Shown here one piece after another: positions 1 to 7,955 of a stretch of DNA of 12,258 nt. Under the pieces are notes generated by a model. The model saw nothing but the letters and a program-made list of their open reading frames with translations. It did no database searches and was not told where the DNA came from. A program made the position numbers and the translations under genes. The stretch's first letter is position 1; every line of letters starts with the position of its first letter. Origin of the DNA: Clostridia bacterium (GTDB lineage: Bacteria; Bacillota_A; Clostridia; Christensenellales; Aristaeellaceae); NCBI GenBank assembly GCA_017481185.1, contig JAFUPO010000382.1, forward strand, positions 1 to 12,258, in the 5' to 3' direction.

Positions 1-23
1 AATTTGATATTTTTAAAATAAAT

Positions 24-49
24 CCGGGCATTTGCCCGGTCTTTTTTGT
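24..49 (+). terminator. Rho-independent terminator of an upstream unit
   Basis: A stem CCGGGC (24-29) pairs with GCCCGG (34-39) around an ATTT loop and is followed by TCTTTTTTG. This is a textbook intrinsic terminator and shows that the genes left of the window are insulated from the head operon. Confidence 0.85.
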
Positions 50-61
50 TTTGGCATCTTT

Positions 62-91
62 ATGCCGCAAGGAGGCCGCCTTGCGGGCATC
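62..91. repeat. Imperfect palindrome ahead of the HNH gene
   Basis: ATGCCGCAAGG (62-72) is nearly the reverse complement of CCTTGCGGGCAT (79-90), with one extra base and a short purine-rich centre. The part GGCCGCCTTGCGG (74-86) recurs exactly as the last 13 bases of the window (12246-12258). It could be a dispersed palindromic element or part of a packaging-site region; nothing in the sequence decides between these. Confidence 0.4.
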
Positions 92-133
92 CCCGGTGAT
101 CGTGCTATTTTAGCAATCAGAGGGGGCGAAGGG

Positions 134-451
134 GTGGCCAGATACGCGGGAAAGAAACGAGCACCTTTTTACGGCACCGGGGCCTGGCGGCGGCTGCGGC
201 AAGCGGTGCTGGAGCGGGATCATTGCTGGTGCCAGGTGTGCAAACGGCGATGGGCCAACACGGGGCACCACGTTATCCCGATTAAGGAGCGCCCGGATCT
301 TGCGCTGGATATGGATAACTGCGAGGCCATCTGCGACATTTGCCACAACCAGGAGCACCCGGAAAAGGGCGGTCATGAGGCTGTGAGCGTACAGATGCCT
401 AAAGGGATTCGGGTCATTGATATGGGAAGGGACGGCGATGGCATGGGATGA
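134..451 (+). CDS. HNH endonuclease of the terminase module
   Basis: A 105-residue HNH nuclease. Two zinc-type Cys pairs (C33/C36 in CQVC, C67/C70 in CDIC) bracket the HNH core: HH at 45-46, N62 in MDNC, and the final His at 75 in CHNQEH. Phage HNH proteins beside terS-terL are known to work with terminase in cleaving cos ends during packaging, so a cos-type phage is inferred. GTG at 134 is chosen because the AGAGGGGG stretch (119-126) gives a ribosome binding site and because the protein then begins with the basic RYAGKKR segment usual for the family; an in-frame ATG further upstream would overlap the terminator and palindrome. The stop overlaps the next start as ATGA (448-451), so the small terminase is probably translationally coupled to it. 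Confidence 0.9.
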   Translation: MARYAGKKRAPFYGTGAWRRLRQAVLERDHCWCQVCKRRWANTGHHVIPIKERPDLALDMDNCEAICDICHNQEHPEKGGHEAVSVQMPKGIRVIDMGRDGDGMG

Positions 452-816
452 CTGGGGAAGAGAAGCGCCGGGTGCTGGAAGAGGCGAGAGCCTTTGGCGC
501 GGCGATTCGGGAACAGTACAGGCGAACCCATGGCGAGGTAACGGCTGCCGCTGAGGAACTGATTGAGATGCTGTGCCAGCTGGATGGTCTGCACCGGGAA
601 GCGGTAAAGGATCTGGAGACCATGGGGCTGCGGGAACCTTACAATGTGACCAAATACAATAAGGGAACCCGTGAGAACAAAGCTTTGGGGCCGCTGCTCA
701 AGATCCAGACACAAAAGGCCCGGCTCCTTCGAGAGCTGCGCCTGCTGCCTGGCAGCCGCAAGGGTGCGGATCGTGAGGATGAGAACGTGGAGGATGATGA
801 GCTTGATCACTATTGA
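448..816 (+). CDS. terS: Terminase small subunit (P27-like)
   Basis: A 122-residue, mostly helical, charged protein. The identification rests on position (between the HNH nuclease and the large terminase) and on general resemblance to small terminases of the P27 type: an N-terminal helical part and a C-terminal region with NKALGPLLKIQ followed by a basic-rich helix and an acidic tail (residues 107-120). Small terminases form a ring that recognises the packaging site and hands DNA to the large subunit. The start overlaps the HNH stop by ATGA, with only a weak ribosome binding site, which points to coupled translation. The 3' end overlaps the large terminase start by about 20 bases. No helix-turn-helix can be assigned with certainty by eye. 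Confidence 0.8.
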   Translation: MTGEEKRRVLEEARAFGAAIREQYRRTHGEVTAAAEELIEMLCQLDGLHREAVKDLETMGLREPYNVTKYNKGTRENKALGPLLKIQTQKARLLRELRLLPGSRKGADREDENVEDDELDHY

Positions 817-2551
817 CAAGGCTCATCGGGAAGCTGACCCCCGAATTATCGGGTACATGGAGGATGTGCTCTCAGGCAGGATCGTGGCGTGTGAGAAGAT
901 CCACCTGGCCTGCCAGCGCTTCCATGATGACCTGACGCGGGAGGGGAAAAAGGATTTCCCCTGGCGGTTTGACGGGGAGCTGGCCTCCAGACCCATCCGA
1001 TTTATGGAGAAGTTCATGCGCCCCTCAGGGGATTATGACCGGATGACCCTGATGCCCTGGCAATGCCATTTTGAGGGAAACCTGTTCGGATGGCGGCACA
1101 GGGACACCGGGGAGCGGAAATACCGCAAGGTGCTGCTATTGGTGGGATCGGGCAACGGCAAAAGCCCGCTGATTGCCGGAACGGCTTTGTATGTGCAGAG
1201 CCAGGAGGGTGTGCGGGACTGCCAGGTGGATGTGTTTGCTAACTCCAAGGATCAGGCGAACATTGTGCTGGATGACTGCCGGGCAATGGTGCAAAGCTCC
1301 ACGGCCCTCTCTAATCATTTTACCTGCAAGACCAGCGGCATCTATTACGACAAGGGGGGCGTGATCCGCGCCCGCTCCTCAGAGGCCCGGAACCTGGACG
1401 GTATCCGTCCCACGATGGCGCTGTTTGACGAAGGCCACCAGATGCAGACCTACCGGGTGATCAATCACTCCTACCGCTCCCTTAACAAGGCAAAGGAGAA
1501 CCAGCTGTTTGTGATGATCTCCACCATGGGCACGGTATTGGACGGTGTGCTGGTGAACGAGTACACCATTGGGGATAAAATTTTAAAAGGCCAGGTGCCG
1601 CCGGATGTGGCGGACAGGGAACTGGTTTTGATCTACGAGATCGACGAGAAGGACAGGCCTCAGGACGGCCGCTGCTGGATCAAAGCAAACCCCTCTTTGG
1701 GGGTGCTTTTGCGGTATGAGGATTTGCTTTTGACCTGGCGTAACAGCCAGCATATTCCTCAATTGCGCAGCGACTTTATCACCAAGACCTGCAATGTATT
1801 CACCAAGGCGGATCAGGCCAGCTTTTTAGACTATAAGCTGGTGACCCAGAACGATGGCATGGCGGCCATGGAAGAGCTTCAGGGCCGGGAGGCCTATGGG
1901 GGCTTTGATATGTCGGCCAGCGAGGACCATTGCTCCTGCGCCATTGAGGTGCAGATGGAGGATGGCAGGCTGGCGGTAATCCCCCACACCTGGGTGCCCC
2001 GGGCCAAGGCGGAGCGTGACCAGAACACCCTGGACTATTATGAAATGGCCCAGGAGGGGCTGTTGACCATTGTGGAGGGCGACTATGTGGATCAGAGCTT
2101 GCTGATTGAGTGGTTTGAAAAAATGGCACGGGTGGTGAACCTGAAGGCCATTGGCTATGACCCGGCGAACGCTACGCTGCTGGTGCGGGCGCTGAGCAGT
2201 TACCGGGGGGAGAAACGCCCGGTGTTTACCTGTGAGCCGGTGCGCCAGGGCAGCCTGACCCTGAACGCTCCTATGAAGGACCTGAAAGAGCGCTTCCTTA
2301 ACCGGCAGATCGTATACAACCAGAACCGGCTGTTTCGCTGGTATCTGGATAACGTGAAGATCGCCCGGGAGGACAGGGGCAAGGAAAAGGATAACTGGAT
2401 GCCGGTAAAGGTGGATAAGCTGCGCAAGATCGACGGCTTTATGGCCTTTTTGGACGCCCACACGGTATGGATGCGCAACTGCCTGCCGGAGGGGGTGGAA
2501 GCGGCTGAACCAGAGGTTGAATTCTACCAATTGTCTTTAAGTGATTTGTGA
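797..2551 (+). CDS. terL: Terminase large subunit (Terminase_1 type)
   Basis: The DNA-packaging motor, 584 residues from ATG 797. The ATPase part carries a Walker A loop GSGNGKS at 117-123 (Lys122) and a Walker B with catalytic carboxylate LFDEGH at about 209-214 (D211, E212). The C-terminal RNase-H-like nuclease part shows GGFDMSASEDH with D371, IGYDPAN, and a late acidic residue in FLDA (D553), the expected two-metal site. Length and motif order are normal for the family, so the enzyme appears intact. ATG 794, ATG 797 and TTG 803 are all possible starts behind GGAGG (789-793). A longer frame opens further upstream inside terS but encodes a non-conserved, Arg/Cys-rich stretch and is not used here. 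The portal start lies 10 bases after the stop. Confidence 0.95.
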   Translation: MSLITIDKAHREADPRIIGYMEDVLSGRIVACEKIHLACQRFHDDLTREGKKDFPWRFDGELASRPIRFMEKFMRPSGDYDRMTLMPWQCHFEGNLFGWRHRDTGERKYRKVLLLVGSGNGKSPLIAGTALYVQSQEGVRDCQVDVFANSKDQANIVLDDCRAMVQSSTALSNHFTCKTSGIYYDKGGVIRARSSEARNLDGIRPTMALFDEGHQMQTYRVINHSYRSLNKAKENQLFVMISTMGTVLDGVLVNEYTIGDKILKGQVPPDVADRELVLIYEIDEKDRPQDGRCWIKANPSLGVLLRYEDLLLTWRNSQHIPQLRSDFITKTCNVFTKADQASFLDYKLVTQNDGMAAMEELQGREAYGGFDMSASEDHCSCAIEVQMEDGRLAVIPHTWVPRAKAERDQNTLDYYEMAQEGLLTIVEGDYVDQSLLIEWFEKMARVVNLKAIGYDPANATLLVRALSSYRGEKRPVFTCEPVRQGSLTLNAPMKDLKERFLNRQIVYNQNRLFRWYLDNVKIAREDRGKEKDNWMPVKVDKLRKIDGFMAFLDAHTVWMRNCLPEGVEAAEPEVEFYQLSLSDL

Positions 2552-2561
2552 GGTGAGGATC

Positions 2562-3752
2562 ATGTGGCCATTTACCCGAAAAGCCCGGGGAGCGCCGGGG
2601 GAGGACGGCGGGAACAGCGTTGTGCCTGTAAGCTTCTGGCGGCCCCGGAGCGATTACAGCATGGAGGCCTCGGAGGGGATTTTTTCGGCGGTGACACGGC
2701 TGGCGACCACGCTGGCTTCCACGCCTTTCCACCTGTACGTGGGGAACCAGATCGCCCGGGAGCACCCTGTGGAGGCGCTGTTCGGCTACCAGGTAGCGCC
2801 GGGGATGACGCCCTTTGCCTATTTTATGGCCATGGAGGTATGCCGGGGAACGGCAGGCAATGGCTACGCCCTGAAGGTGCCGGACGCGCTGGGACGGGTA
2901 GAGCGGCTGGATGTGCTGGATCCTGACAAGGTGACGCCCATGCGGGACTATAAAACCGGCGAGGTGTGGTACAGGCTGACCCCGGGCACGGGGAAAGAAC
3001 TGTATGTGCACTTCCGGGAAATGATCCATGTGCGGCAGGCCTCTTCCACGGGGCTGGTGGGCGTCAGCCCCGTGGCGGTGCTTAAGGATGCTTTGGACTA
3101 TGACGCTCAGATGCAGAGTTTTTCTATTGAGCAGGTGAAGGGCGTAAACAGCGCGGTGGTGCTGGAGTTCCCCTCCGATCTGGGAAAAGAGCGCAAGAAA
3201 GAGATCATCAACCAGTTCATGGAGAATTACCGGGCATCCTCGGGCAACCTGATCGTGCTCTCTGGCGGCAGCAAGGCCAATGTGATCAATAAAAGCCCGG
3301 TGGATCCTAAAGTGCTGGATGTGGAGAAGGTGACCAAGGGCCGCATTGCGACGGTGTATATGCTGCCGCCCCATATGATGGGGATTTTGGATAAAGGCAA
3401 CTATGGCTCCAACGAACAGCAGATGCTGGAGTTTTTGCAATTAACCATGCAGGCCGTGTACACCCAGTATACTCAGGAGCACCGGATGAAATTGATCCTG
3501 CGGGAGGAAGTTGCGAAAGGCTATGATTTTCGCTTTGATACGGATCGGCTGATTATTCCCACGGCGCTGCAAAAGGCCCAGGCAGCCCAATACTATGTAC
3601 GCTCTGCCGGAAAGACGCCCAATGAGGTGCGGGGAGAAATGGGGCTTGACGGCGTGAAGGGCGGCGACGCGCTGATGGTGAGCCGGGATTTGGCGCCTTT
3701 CGATTATCTAATCAAAAACCCGGATGGGATAAGGAGGAATATGAATGGCTGA
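2562..3752 (+). CDS. Portal protein (HK97 family)
   Basis: A 396-residue portal of the HK97/Phage_portal family, forming the dodecameric ring at one capsid vertex through which DNA enters and leaves. Recognisable parts are the N-terminal RSDYSMEASEGIFSAVTRLA and the region MIHVRQASSTGLVGVSPV (the usual H-R-P-S-x-D-G-x-x-G-x-S-P-like signature). Later come YMLPPHMMGILDKGNYGSNEQQ and a C-terminal stretch on the usual theme of rising in trimeric clip and stem helices. ATG 2562 is preferred over the in-frame GTG 2541 because GAGGTGAGG lies 5-7 bases upstream of it. The stop overlaps the protease start by 8 bases, so the two are likely coupled. Confidence 0.93.
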   Translation: MWPFTRKARGAPGEDGGNSVVPVSFWRPRSDYSMEASEGIFSAVTRLATTLASTPFHLYVGNQIAREHPVEALFGYQVAPGMTPFAYFMAMEVCRGTAGNGYALKVPDALGRVERLDVLDPDKVTPMRDYKTGEVWYRLTPGTGKELYVHFREMIHVRQASSTGLVGVSPVAVLKDALDYDAQMQSFSIEQVKGVNSAVVLEFPSDLGKERKKEIINQFMENYRASSGNLIVLSGGSKANVINKSPVDPKVLDVEKVTKGRIATVYMLPPHMMGILDKGNYGSNEQQMLEFLQLTMQAVYTQYTQEHRMKLILREEVAKGYDFRFDTDRLIIPTALQKAQAAQYYVRSAGKTPNEVRGEMGLDGVKGGDALMVSRDLAPFDYLIKNPDGIRRNMNG

Positions 3753-4461
3753 TTTCTGGCGTTTTGCCCGGATGGAGGGCGCAGAGCCTGCCCGCCTGTA
3801 TGTGGAGGGCGAGATCTGGCCGGAAAGCCCCTGGTGGCTTGAGGATGGCCGGATAGCTGCCCCGGACAGCTTTCGGCGGGAGATGATGGCCCTGGGGGAC
3901 GGCGCTTTGGATGTGTATGTAAACAGCCCCGGCGGGGATGCGGCAGCCGGGGTGGCCATGGCAACGCTTTTAAGGCAGCATAAAGGCCACACCCGCTGCA
4001 TTGTGACCAGCATGGCGGCCAGCGCAGCCAGCCTTTTGCCCTGCGGCTGCGATGAGGTGCAGATGGGGCCTGGGGCGCTTTTAATGATCCATAACCCTTC
4101 GACCCACGCATACGGGGATCACCGGGAGATGGCCCGCGCCAAAGCGTACCTGGACAAGCTCAAGGATGCGGTGATCAGCCTGTATGCCGAAAAGTGCGGC
4201 AAGCCCCGCCAGACGATTGTAAAGATGATGGATGATGAAACGTTTCTGACGGCGCAGGACGCTATTCGGGAGGGGTTTGCAGACGCCGTGCTGGAAAAGC
4301 CGGAGAAGGCAGCCGGCAGCATGACCTGGGGCTATCGGGCTGTGATGGCCATGAGCGAAAAAGCCACCGGGAAAATGCTTGACCTGACGATCCAAAAAGA
4401 GGAGCGGCAGGCGGAAAAGCAAGAGCGGGCAGAAATGGCTGCCTGGCTTAACGCATTATGA
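3745..4461 (+). CDS. ClpP-like prohead protease (S14/SppA-like)
   Basis: A 238-residue prohead maturation protease with a Clp fold. The oxyanion segment is VNSPGGDAAAG (59-69), the nucleophile is Ser93 in SMAASAAS, the catalytic His is His116 in MIHNPS, and the acid is probably among D163-D164-E165 in MDDETFLTA, aligned to the ClpP Asp region. These enzymes clip the N-terminal delta domain of the capsid protein before expansion. AAGGAGG (3731-3737) sits 7 bases before ATG 3745. The C-terminal tail (residues 205-238) is a charged helix, common in proteases that are assembled inside the procapsid. It lies between portal and capsid genes, the standard position. Confidence 0.92.
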   Translation: MADFWRFARMEGAEPARLYVEGEIWPESPWWLEDGRIAAPDSFRREMMALGDGALDVYVNSPGGDAAAGVAMATLLRQHKGHTRCIVTSMAASAASLLPCGCDEVQMGPGALLMIHNPSTHAYGDHREMARAKAYLDKLKDAVISLYAEKCGKPRQTIVKMMDDETFLTAQDAIREGFADAVLEKPEKAAGSMTWGYRAVMAMSEKATGKMLDLTIQKEERQAEKQERAEMAAWLNAL

Positions 4462-4516
4462 CCGTTTAAGGGCGATGAAGCCCTTTCGGATAAAGACAAT
4501 TAAGGAGGAGAGCACA

Positions 4517-5734
4517 ATGAAAAACGGTTTCAAGGCCTTTGTGGCTCGGTGCAAGCGGCAGGCTCCATGGCAGCCGCCCAGGGTATCCATGACGCTGACC
4601 CTGTACGCACTCAAAGAGCAGGCGGGGCAGGTACAGGCCCAGATGGCCACGGAAAAGGAAGCCCTGGCTAAAATGCTTGCCGACCCGACCAGCAATATGG
4701 AGGCGAACCGCAAGGCCAAGCAGCGATTGAGTGATCTGAAGGAACGCTATGCGGGATTGACTGAGCAGATTCAGGAAATGGAGCAGGAGCAGAAAGCGCG
4801 GCTTAAAGAGGATGGCACGGGCGCAACCATGAGCAAGGAAGAGGCCCGGGGACGCTTCTTTCAGGCGGTGCTGAACGGCAGCAATGTACGGGAGCTGCCC
4901 AAGATGGCCTATGAGCAGCTGGGCGCGATTCCGGCGAATAATGCCGATCAGGGCATGGGCTCCAATCTTTTGCCCACCAACCTGTCCAACGAGCTGATGC
5001 TGGATCCTGTGGTGGAGAACCCCCTGCAGCCCTATATGACGGTGACCAATATCACGGGCCTGGAGATCCCCAAGCTAGGCTTCAGCGTGGAGGATGACGC
5101 CTTCCTTTCAAAGGATGGCGAGACGGCCAAGGAAATGGCCCTGACCGGTGACAAGATCAGCTTTGGCCGCCACAAGATGATGCTCAGAGCTGCCGTATCT
5201 GAAAGCGTACTGCGCTCCACGCCCCTGAACGTGGAAGCTGCCGTGACCGGGGGCCTTCACAGCGCCCAGGCTGCCAAGGTACTGAAGGTGATGTTTGCCC
5301 AGAGCCCTGGCACCGGCGAGGAGCACATGAGCTTGTACAGCACTCAGAATGGCGTGAAGAGCGTGACCGGCTCTACGATGCTGGACGCGATCCTGGCGGC
5401 CTACGGCGATCTGGAGGACATCTATGCCCCCAACGCCCGGGTGGTGATGCGCCGGGCGGACTATATCGCCATGATTCGGGAATTGGCCAATGGCGCGGAA
5501 AGCCTCTATGGAAAGAAGCCCGAGGAGATTATCGGCGTGCCTGTGGTTTTCTGTGAAAAGGCCGTAACCCCGGTGGTGGGCGATTTCAGGTATCTGCACA
5601 TGAACTTTGATATGCCTCCCCTTTACGACACGGACAAGGATGTGAGCGTGGGTAACCGGCTGTTTGTGTTGACCCACTGGTATGACATCAAGGTGAAGCT
5701 GGCAGCGGCCTTCAGGCTGGCGACTGTCGCATGA
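4517..5734 (+). CDS. Major capsid protein (HK97 fold)
   Basis: A 405-residue HK97-fold capsid protein. Residues about 31-97 are a heptad-rich, charged coiled coil, the delta/scaffold domain, followed by a Gly/Thr linker near 99-104 where the prohead protease probably cuts. The mature part begins in the SKEEARGRFFQAVLNG region and carries LLPTNLSNELM, VVENPLQPYMTVTNI, IPKLGF, and the A-domain region NARVVMRRADYIAMIREL, all typical of Firmicutes HK97 capsids. ATG 4517 is chosen for its strong AAGGAGG at 4502-4508; an upstream in-frame ATG (4475) and an internal ATG (4589) have poorer sites. Whether it cross-links chemically like HK97 itself cannot be told by eye. Confidence 0.93.
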   Translation: MKNGFKAFVARCKRQAPWQPPRVSMTLTLYALKEQAGQVQAQMATEKEALAKMLADPTSNMEANRKAKQRLSDLKERYAGLTEQIQEMEQEQKARLKEDGTGATMSKEEARGRFFQAVLNGSNVRELPKMAYEQLGAIPANNADQGMGSNLLPTNLSNELMLDPVVENPLQPYMTVTNITGLEIPKLGFSVEDDAFLSKDGETAKEMALTGDKISFGRHKMMLRAAVSESVLRSTPLNVEAAVTGGLHSAQAAKVLKVMFAQSPGTGEEHMSLYSTQNGVKSVTGSTMLDAILAAYGDLEDIYAPNARVVMRRADYIAMIRELANGAESLYGKKPEEIIGVPVVFCEKAVTPVVGDFRYLHMNFDMPPLYDTDKDVSVGNRLFVLTHWYDIKVKLAAAFRLATVA

Positions 5735-5742
5735 GAAGGTAG

Positions 5743-6024
5743 GTGAGCCCTTTGGCAGCAACGCTCGATACAATGTGCAAAAACTATGGCTATGGCACAG
5801 ACGCCGACTGGCAGCCTGAGGTAGCCCAAATGTGCATGGATGCTGCCAAGGAGTACCTTGCAAACGCAGGCGTAAAGGAGCGGCAGGACAGCCCCCTTTA
5901 CGACCTGGCGGTGTATATGCTGACCATGCACTGGTATGATAACCGAGGTATCCAGATCGTGGGACAGATAAGGGGTGAACTCCTGCTTGGGATACGATCC
6001 ATTATTCATCAGCTGAGCGAGTGA
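5743..6024 (+). CDS. Head-tail connector (HK97 gp6-like)
   Basis: A 93-residue helical protein of the gp6-like connector (DNA packaging protein) family, which forms a ring under the portal. The pattern CMDAAKEYLANAGV...DSPLYDLAVYMLTMHWYDNRG is diagnostic: two helices, then the Tyr-Met-Leu helix with HWYDNR. It follows the capsid gene, the normal place. The start is ambiguous: GTG 5743 has GAAGG only 3 bases upstream, while in-frame TTG 5752 has AGGTGAG 4 bases upstream. A 118-base AT-rich, repeat-bearing spacer separates it from the next gene, unlike the overlaps seen elsewhere in this operon. Confidence 0.85.
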   Translation: MSPLAATLDTMCKNYGYGTDADWQPEVAQMCMDAAKEYLANAGVKERQDSPLYDLAVYMLTMHWYDNRGIQIVGQIRGELLLGIRSIIHQLSE

Positions 6025-6142
6025 CTTGTGCGTTAACAACTTAGAGCGAAGAACTCAGAGTTTTAATTGCTTAGTAATGAAAGCAAACCAAAGTTCTTAG
6101 TTTTAAACTCTTAGTTCTAAACTGCGACTGAAAGGAGCTTCT
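6025..6142. repeat. AT-rich spacer with short inverted and direct repeats
   Basis: The spacer contains no gene. GAACTCAGAGTTTTAA (6051-6066) is complementary at 14 of 16 positions to TTTAAACTCTTAGTTC (6102-6117). Near-direct repeats GTTCTTAGTTTTAAA and CTCTTAGTTCTAAA follow one another there. AACTTAGAGCGAAGAACT (6038-6055) recurs with two changes at 6823-6840, again just before a TGAAAGGAGCTT ribosome binding site, as at 6129-6140. The base composition is far from the flanking genes. Confidence 0.6.
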
Positions 6143-6472
6143 ATGCGGGGGCTGGGTGATTTTAAACATTTGCTGACCCTTTACGCCAGAGGCGAATCAG
6201 GCCGGGCGACAAACCCGCTGGGAACGGTATATGCGGCAAAGCGGACGGCCAGCGGTAAGGAGTTTTTGGAATTGGGTGCAATGCACCAACAAAGCACGGT
6301 GATCTTTACCATTCGCAGGCCAATAAACTGGCAGCTGGACTCCGGCATTGAATGTGAGGACAGCAGGGGCCGCCGCTGGCAGGCGGTAGAGGTAACGCCT
6401 AACCTGCTGTACAGCACCTGCCTGGATGTCAGATGCGTAAGCACTCAGCTGGAGGGAATCGGCTATGCTTGA
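6143..6472 (+). CDS. Head closure / head-tail joining protein
   Basis: A 109-residue protein of the Phage_H_T_join type (SPP1 gp16-like stopper), a small beta barrel that closes the connector and joins it to the tail. The motif order fits: an N-terminal LGDFKHLLTLYAR, then a Gly/Pro/Val turn, GKEFLELGAMHQQSTVIFTIR, the conserved RPINWQLDSGIECEDSRGRRWQAVEVTP barrel and a final strand ending with CVSTQL. ATG 6143 has AAAGGAG about 7 bases upstream. Its stop overlaps the next gene by 8 bases. Confidence 0.85.
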   Translation: MRGLGDFKHLLTLYARGESGRATNPLGTVYAAKRTASGKEFLELGAMHQQSTVIFTIRRPINWQLDSGIECEDSRGRRWQAVEVTPNLLYSTCLDVRCVSTQLEGIGYA

Positions 6473-6821
6473 TTTGGATAAGTGGATCACAGATGCTTTG
6501 AGCACGCTGGAGGACGAGGAGCTGACGGCCATGAGCCGGGAGCCCATGCGAAAGGCACAGGCGGACGAAATGTGGATCGTGTGGCGGGAGGTGAGCCTGC
6601 GCAAGGTCTTCGCCAGCGGAGAGCCTGTGCTCATCCAGCACAACCTGCGCCTGACCCTGAGCTATACAGAGGAGCAGGATCACCAAACCCTGACCCGCAT
6701 GATTCAGGAGACGCTTAGAGGACGCCGGGGCTGCCTGTACGCCCGGTACGGCGGCGACCAATGGAACCAGGAAATTAAGCGCCGGGAGTGTGTGCTGTAT
6801 CTGGGCGTATTGGAGAGCTGA
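6465..6821 (+). CDS. Putative neck protein, possibly tail terminator
   Basis: A 118-residue protein that I do not recognise by a diagnostic motif. It has an amphipathic N-terminal helix (LDKWITDALSTLEDEELTAM), a central beta-like stretch (VLIQHNLRLTLSYTEEQ), a helix (TLTRMIQETLRGRRG) and C-terminal strands (RECVLYLGVL). This alpha-beta arrangement and its size resemble tail terminator proteins that cap the tail tube. Those usually follow the gp10-like gene rather than precede it, so the call is inferred from operon position and could be wrong. ATG 6465 overlaps the previous stop; GGAGG (6451-6455) is its binding site. Confidence 0.6.
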   Translation: MLDLDKWITDALSTLEDEELTAMSREPMRKAQADEMWIVWREVSLRKVFASGEPVLIQHNLRLTLSYTEEQDHQTLTRMIQETLRGRRGCLYARYGGDQWNQEIKRRECVLYLGVLES

Positions 6822-6822
6822 A

Positions 6823-6852
6823 AACTTAGAGTTAAGAACTTGAAAGGAGCTT
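6823..6852. repeat. Short copy of the AACTTAGAG spacer element
   Basis: AACTTAGAGTTAAGAACT (6823-6840) matches 16 of 18 bases of 6038-6055 and is followed directly by TGAAAGGAGCTT, matching 6129-6140. It occupies the only gap between the putative terminator gene and the gp10-like gene and supplies the latter's ribosome binding site. Confidence 0.6.
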
Positions 6853-6854
6853 GT

Positions 6855-7259
6855 GTGGCGGTATTGACGGGGCATACAGAGCTCATTACAGAGCTTGAAC
6901 AGTATGCCAAAGCCCTGGACCGGGAGACATTGGAGGATATTGTGGCCAGCGGCGGCCAGATCCTAGTAGAAGGAGTACGGGGCCAGATAAGACCCAGCCG
7001 GACCGGCACCCTGGAAAGCTCGATCACAGCAGAACCCTTAAGGGAGTTTGGCTTTGGCGATGCGGTGGGCGTGGACATCGGCTGGGCAAAGATCAAACGT
7101 CCCCGGGGATCCCGATCCTCTCACAGCCATGTGTACGGCCCTATCCTGGAATACTCGGAGAAAAGGCAGCTGAGGCATATGCTGGAGGGCTTTGAGCTAT
7201 CCCATGTGGAGGCTGTGGGAACCATGTTGAAGCTTGTTTTTAAAAAGCTGAAAGTGTAA
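6855..7259 (+). CDS. HK97 gp10-like neck/tail-completion protein
   Basis: A 134-residue member of the HK97_gp10 family. The signature is the helix ILVEGVRGQIRPSRTGTLESS, that is a long helix ending in the conserved Pro/Arg then T-G-x-L-x-x-S-I. It is followed by a beta section GDAVGVDIGWAKIKR and the Tyr-Gly-Pro-hydrophobic-Glu-Tyr segment YGPILEYSEK, also typical. The C-terminal helix is basic. These proteins take part in head-tail joining or tail completion. GTG 6855 is chosen because AAAGGAG (6843-6849) lies 5 bases upstream; the longer in-frame TTG 6840 would place the binding site inside the gene. Confidence 0.85.
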   Translation: MAVLTGHTELITELEQYAKALDRETLEDIVASGGQILVEGVRGQIRPSRTGTLESSITAEPLREFGFGDAVGVDIGWAKIKRPRGSRSSHSHVYGPILEYSEKRQLRHMLEGFELSHVEAVGTMLKLVFKKLKV

Positions 7260-7274
7260 AAGGAGGAGTGTAAA

Positions 7275-7934
7275 ATGGCTGCTACCATCAAAAATCTAAA
7301 GCCTGCCTACGAACTGACGGTATACAGCGCGATGCTGGCATTTATCCAGAAAATGCTGGAAACCGGCTCGCCTGAGTGGGAAAAGGACACCGATGGCACC
7401 AATGCGCTGGTGCGCAAGATGCCTGTGATCAAGACGCTGACGATCAGCCCGGACGCTGCGACCAAGAAGATCTATGCGTCGGGCATTGTGTATGACACCA
7501 CCAACCAGGTGAAAGGCGCCACGGCCAGCCTGGGCCTGGTGGCTCTGCCCCGGGAGGTGTTGGACAAAGCGCTGGGGGCTGCTACCAGCGGCGCTTTGAG
7601 CTATGATAAAACCAACCAGCAGGGCCTGGAGTTTGCCTTTGGCTACTACTGCGAGAACTCTGACGGCAGCCTGGTTTACTACTACCATCCCCGGTGCAAG
7701 CTGGTGCTGGGCGATGAAGAGCACAACACCTCGGACGATTCGGATATCGATCCTGAAGTGACCTACGATGTGGAAATCATGCCCACGGCTGAAGGCGTGT
7801 GGCGAGTGCGGTATTACACGGCTGACGTGGCCAGCGGCAAGACGCCTTTGACCATGGATGAGTTCTTTGGCGCTCTGCCCTACACGGTGGCGGAGATCGA
7901 AGCTTTGCCGGGGCTGGAGAAAGCTGCTTCGTAA
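7275..7934 (+). CDS. Major tail tube protein (phi13 family)
   Basis: A 219-residue tail tube subunit of the phi13-type major tail family of siphoviruses, which stacks into the tail tube around the tape measure. Features are the N-terminal NLKPAYELTVYSAM, a beta-rich core with KKIYASGIVYDTTNQVKGATASLGLVALP, then QQGLEFAFGYYCENSDGS with YYHPRCKLV, and the C-terminal MDEFFGALPYTVAEIEAL. AAGGAGGAG (7260-7268) directly precedes ATG 7275. It implies a long-tailed phage, although the remaining tail genes are not in the window. Confidence 0.9.
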   Translation: MAATIKNLKPAYELTVYSAMLAFIQKMLETGSPEWEKDTDGTNALVRKMPVIKTLTISPDAATKKIYASGIVYDTTNQVKGATASLGLVALPREVLDKALGAATSGALSYDKTNQQGLEFAFGYYCENSDGSLVYYYHPRCKLVLGDEEHNTSDDSDIDPEVTYDVEIMPTAEGVWRVRYYTADVASGKTPLTMDEFFGALPYTVAEIEALPGLEKAAS

Positions 7935-7955
7935 CGATACGGGGGGTGCCGATTT

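Noticed and set aside
1..133. Search for a cos site or tRNA ahead of the HNH gene
   Set aside because: Only a terminator and an imperfect palindrome are seen; no cloverleaf, and a cos site cannot be recognised without a known end sequence.
671..796. Upstream extension of the large terminase from GTG 671
   Set aside because: The extra 42 residues overlap terS almost entirely, are rich in Arg and Cys and unlike terminases; ATG 797 gives a normal N-terminus.
1826..2530. Long minus-strand open frame (234 codons) opposite the large terminase
   Set aside because: It lies fully opposite terL, whose motifs are clear, and its sequence is His/Pro/Leu-rich without domains, typical of an antisense shadow in GC-rich codons. 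The same holds for 2439-3440 opposite the portal and 5108-5863 and 7296-8231 opposite capsid and tail genes.
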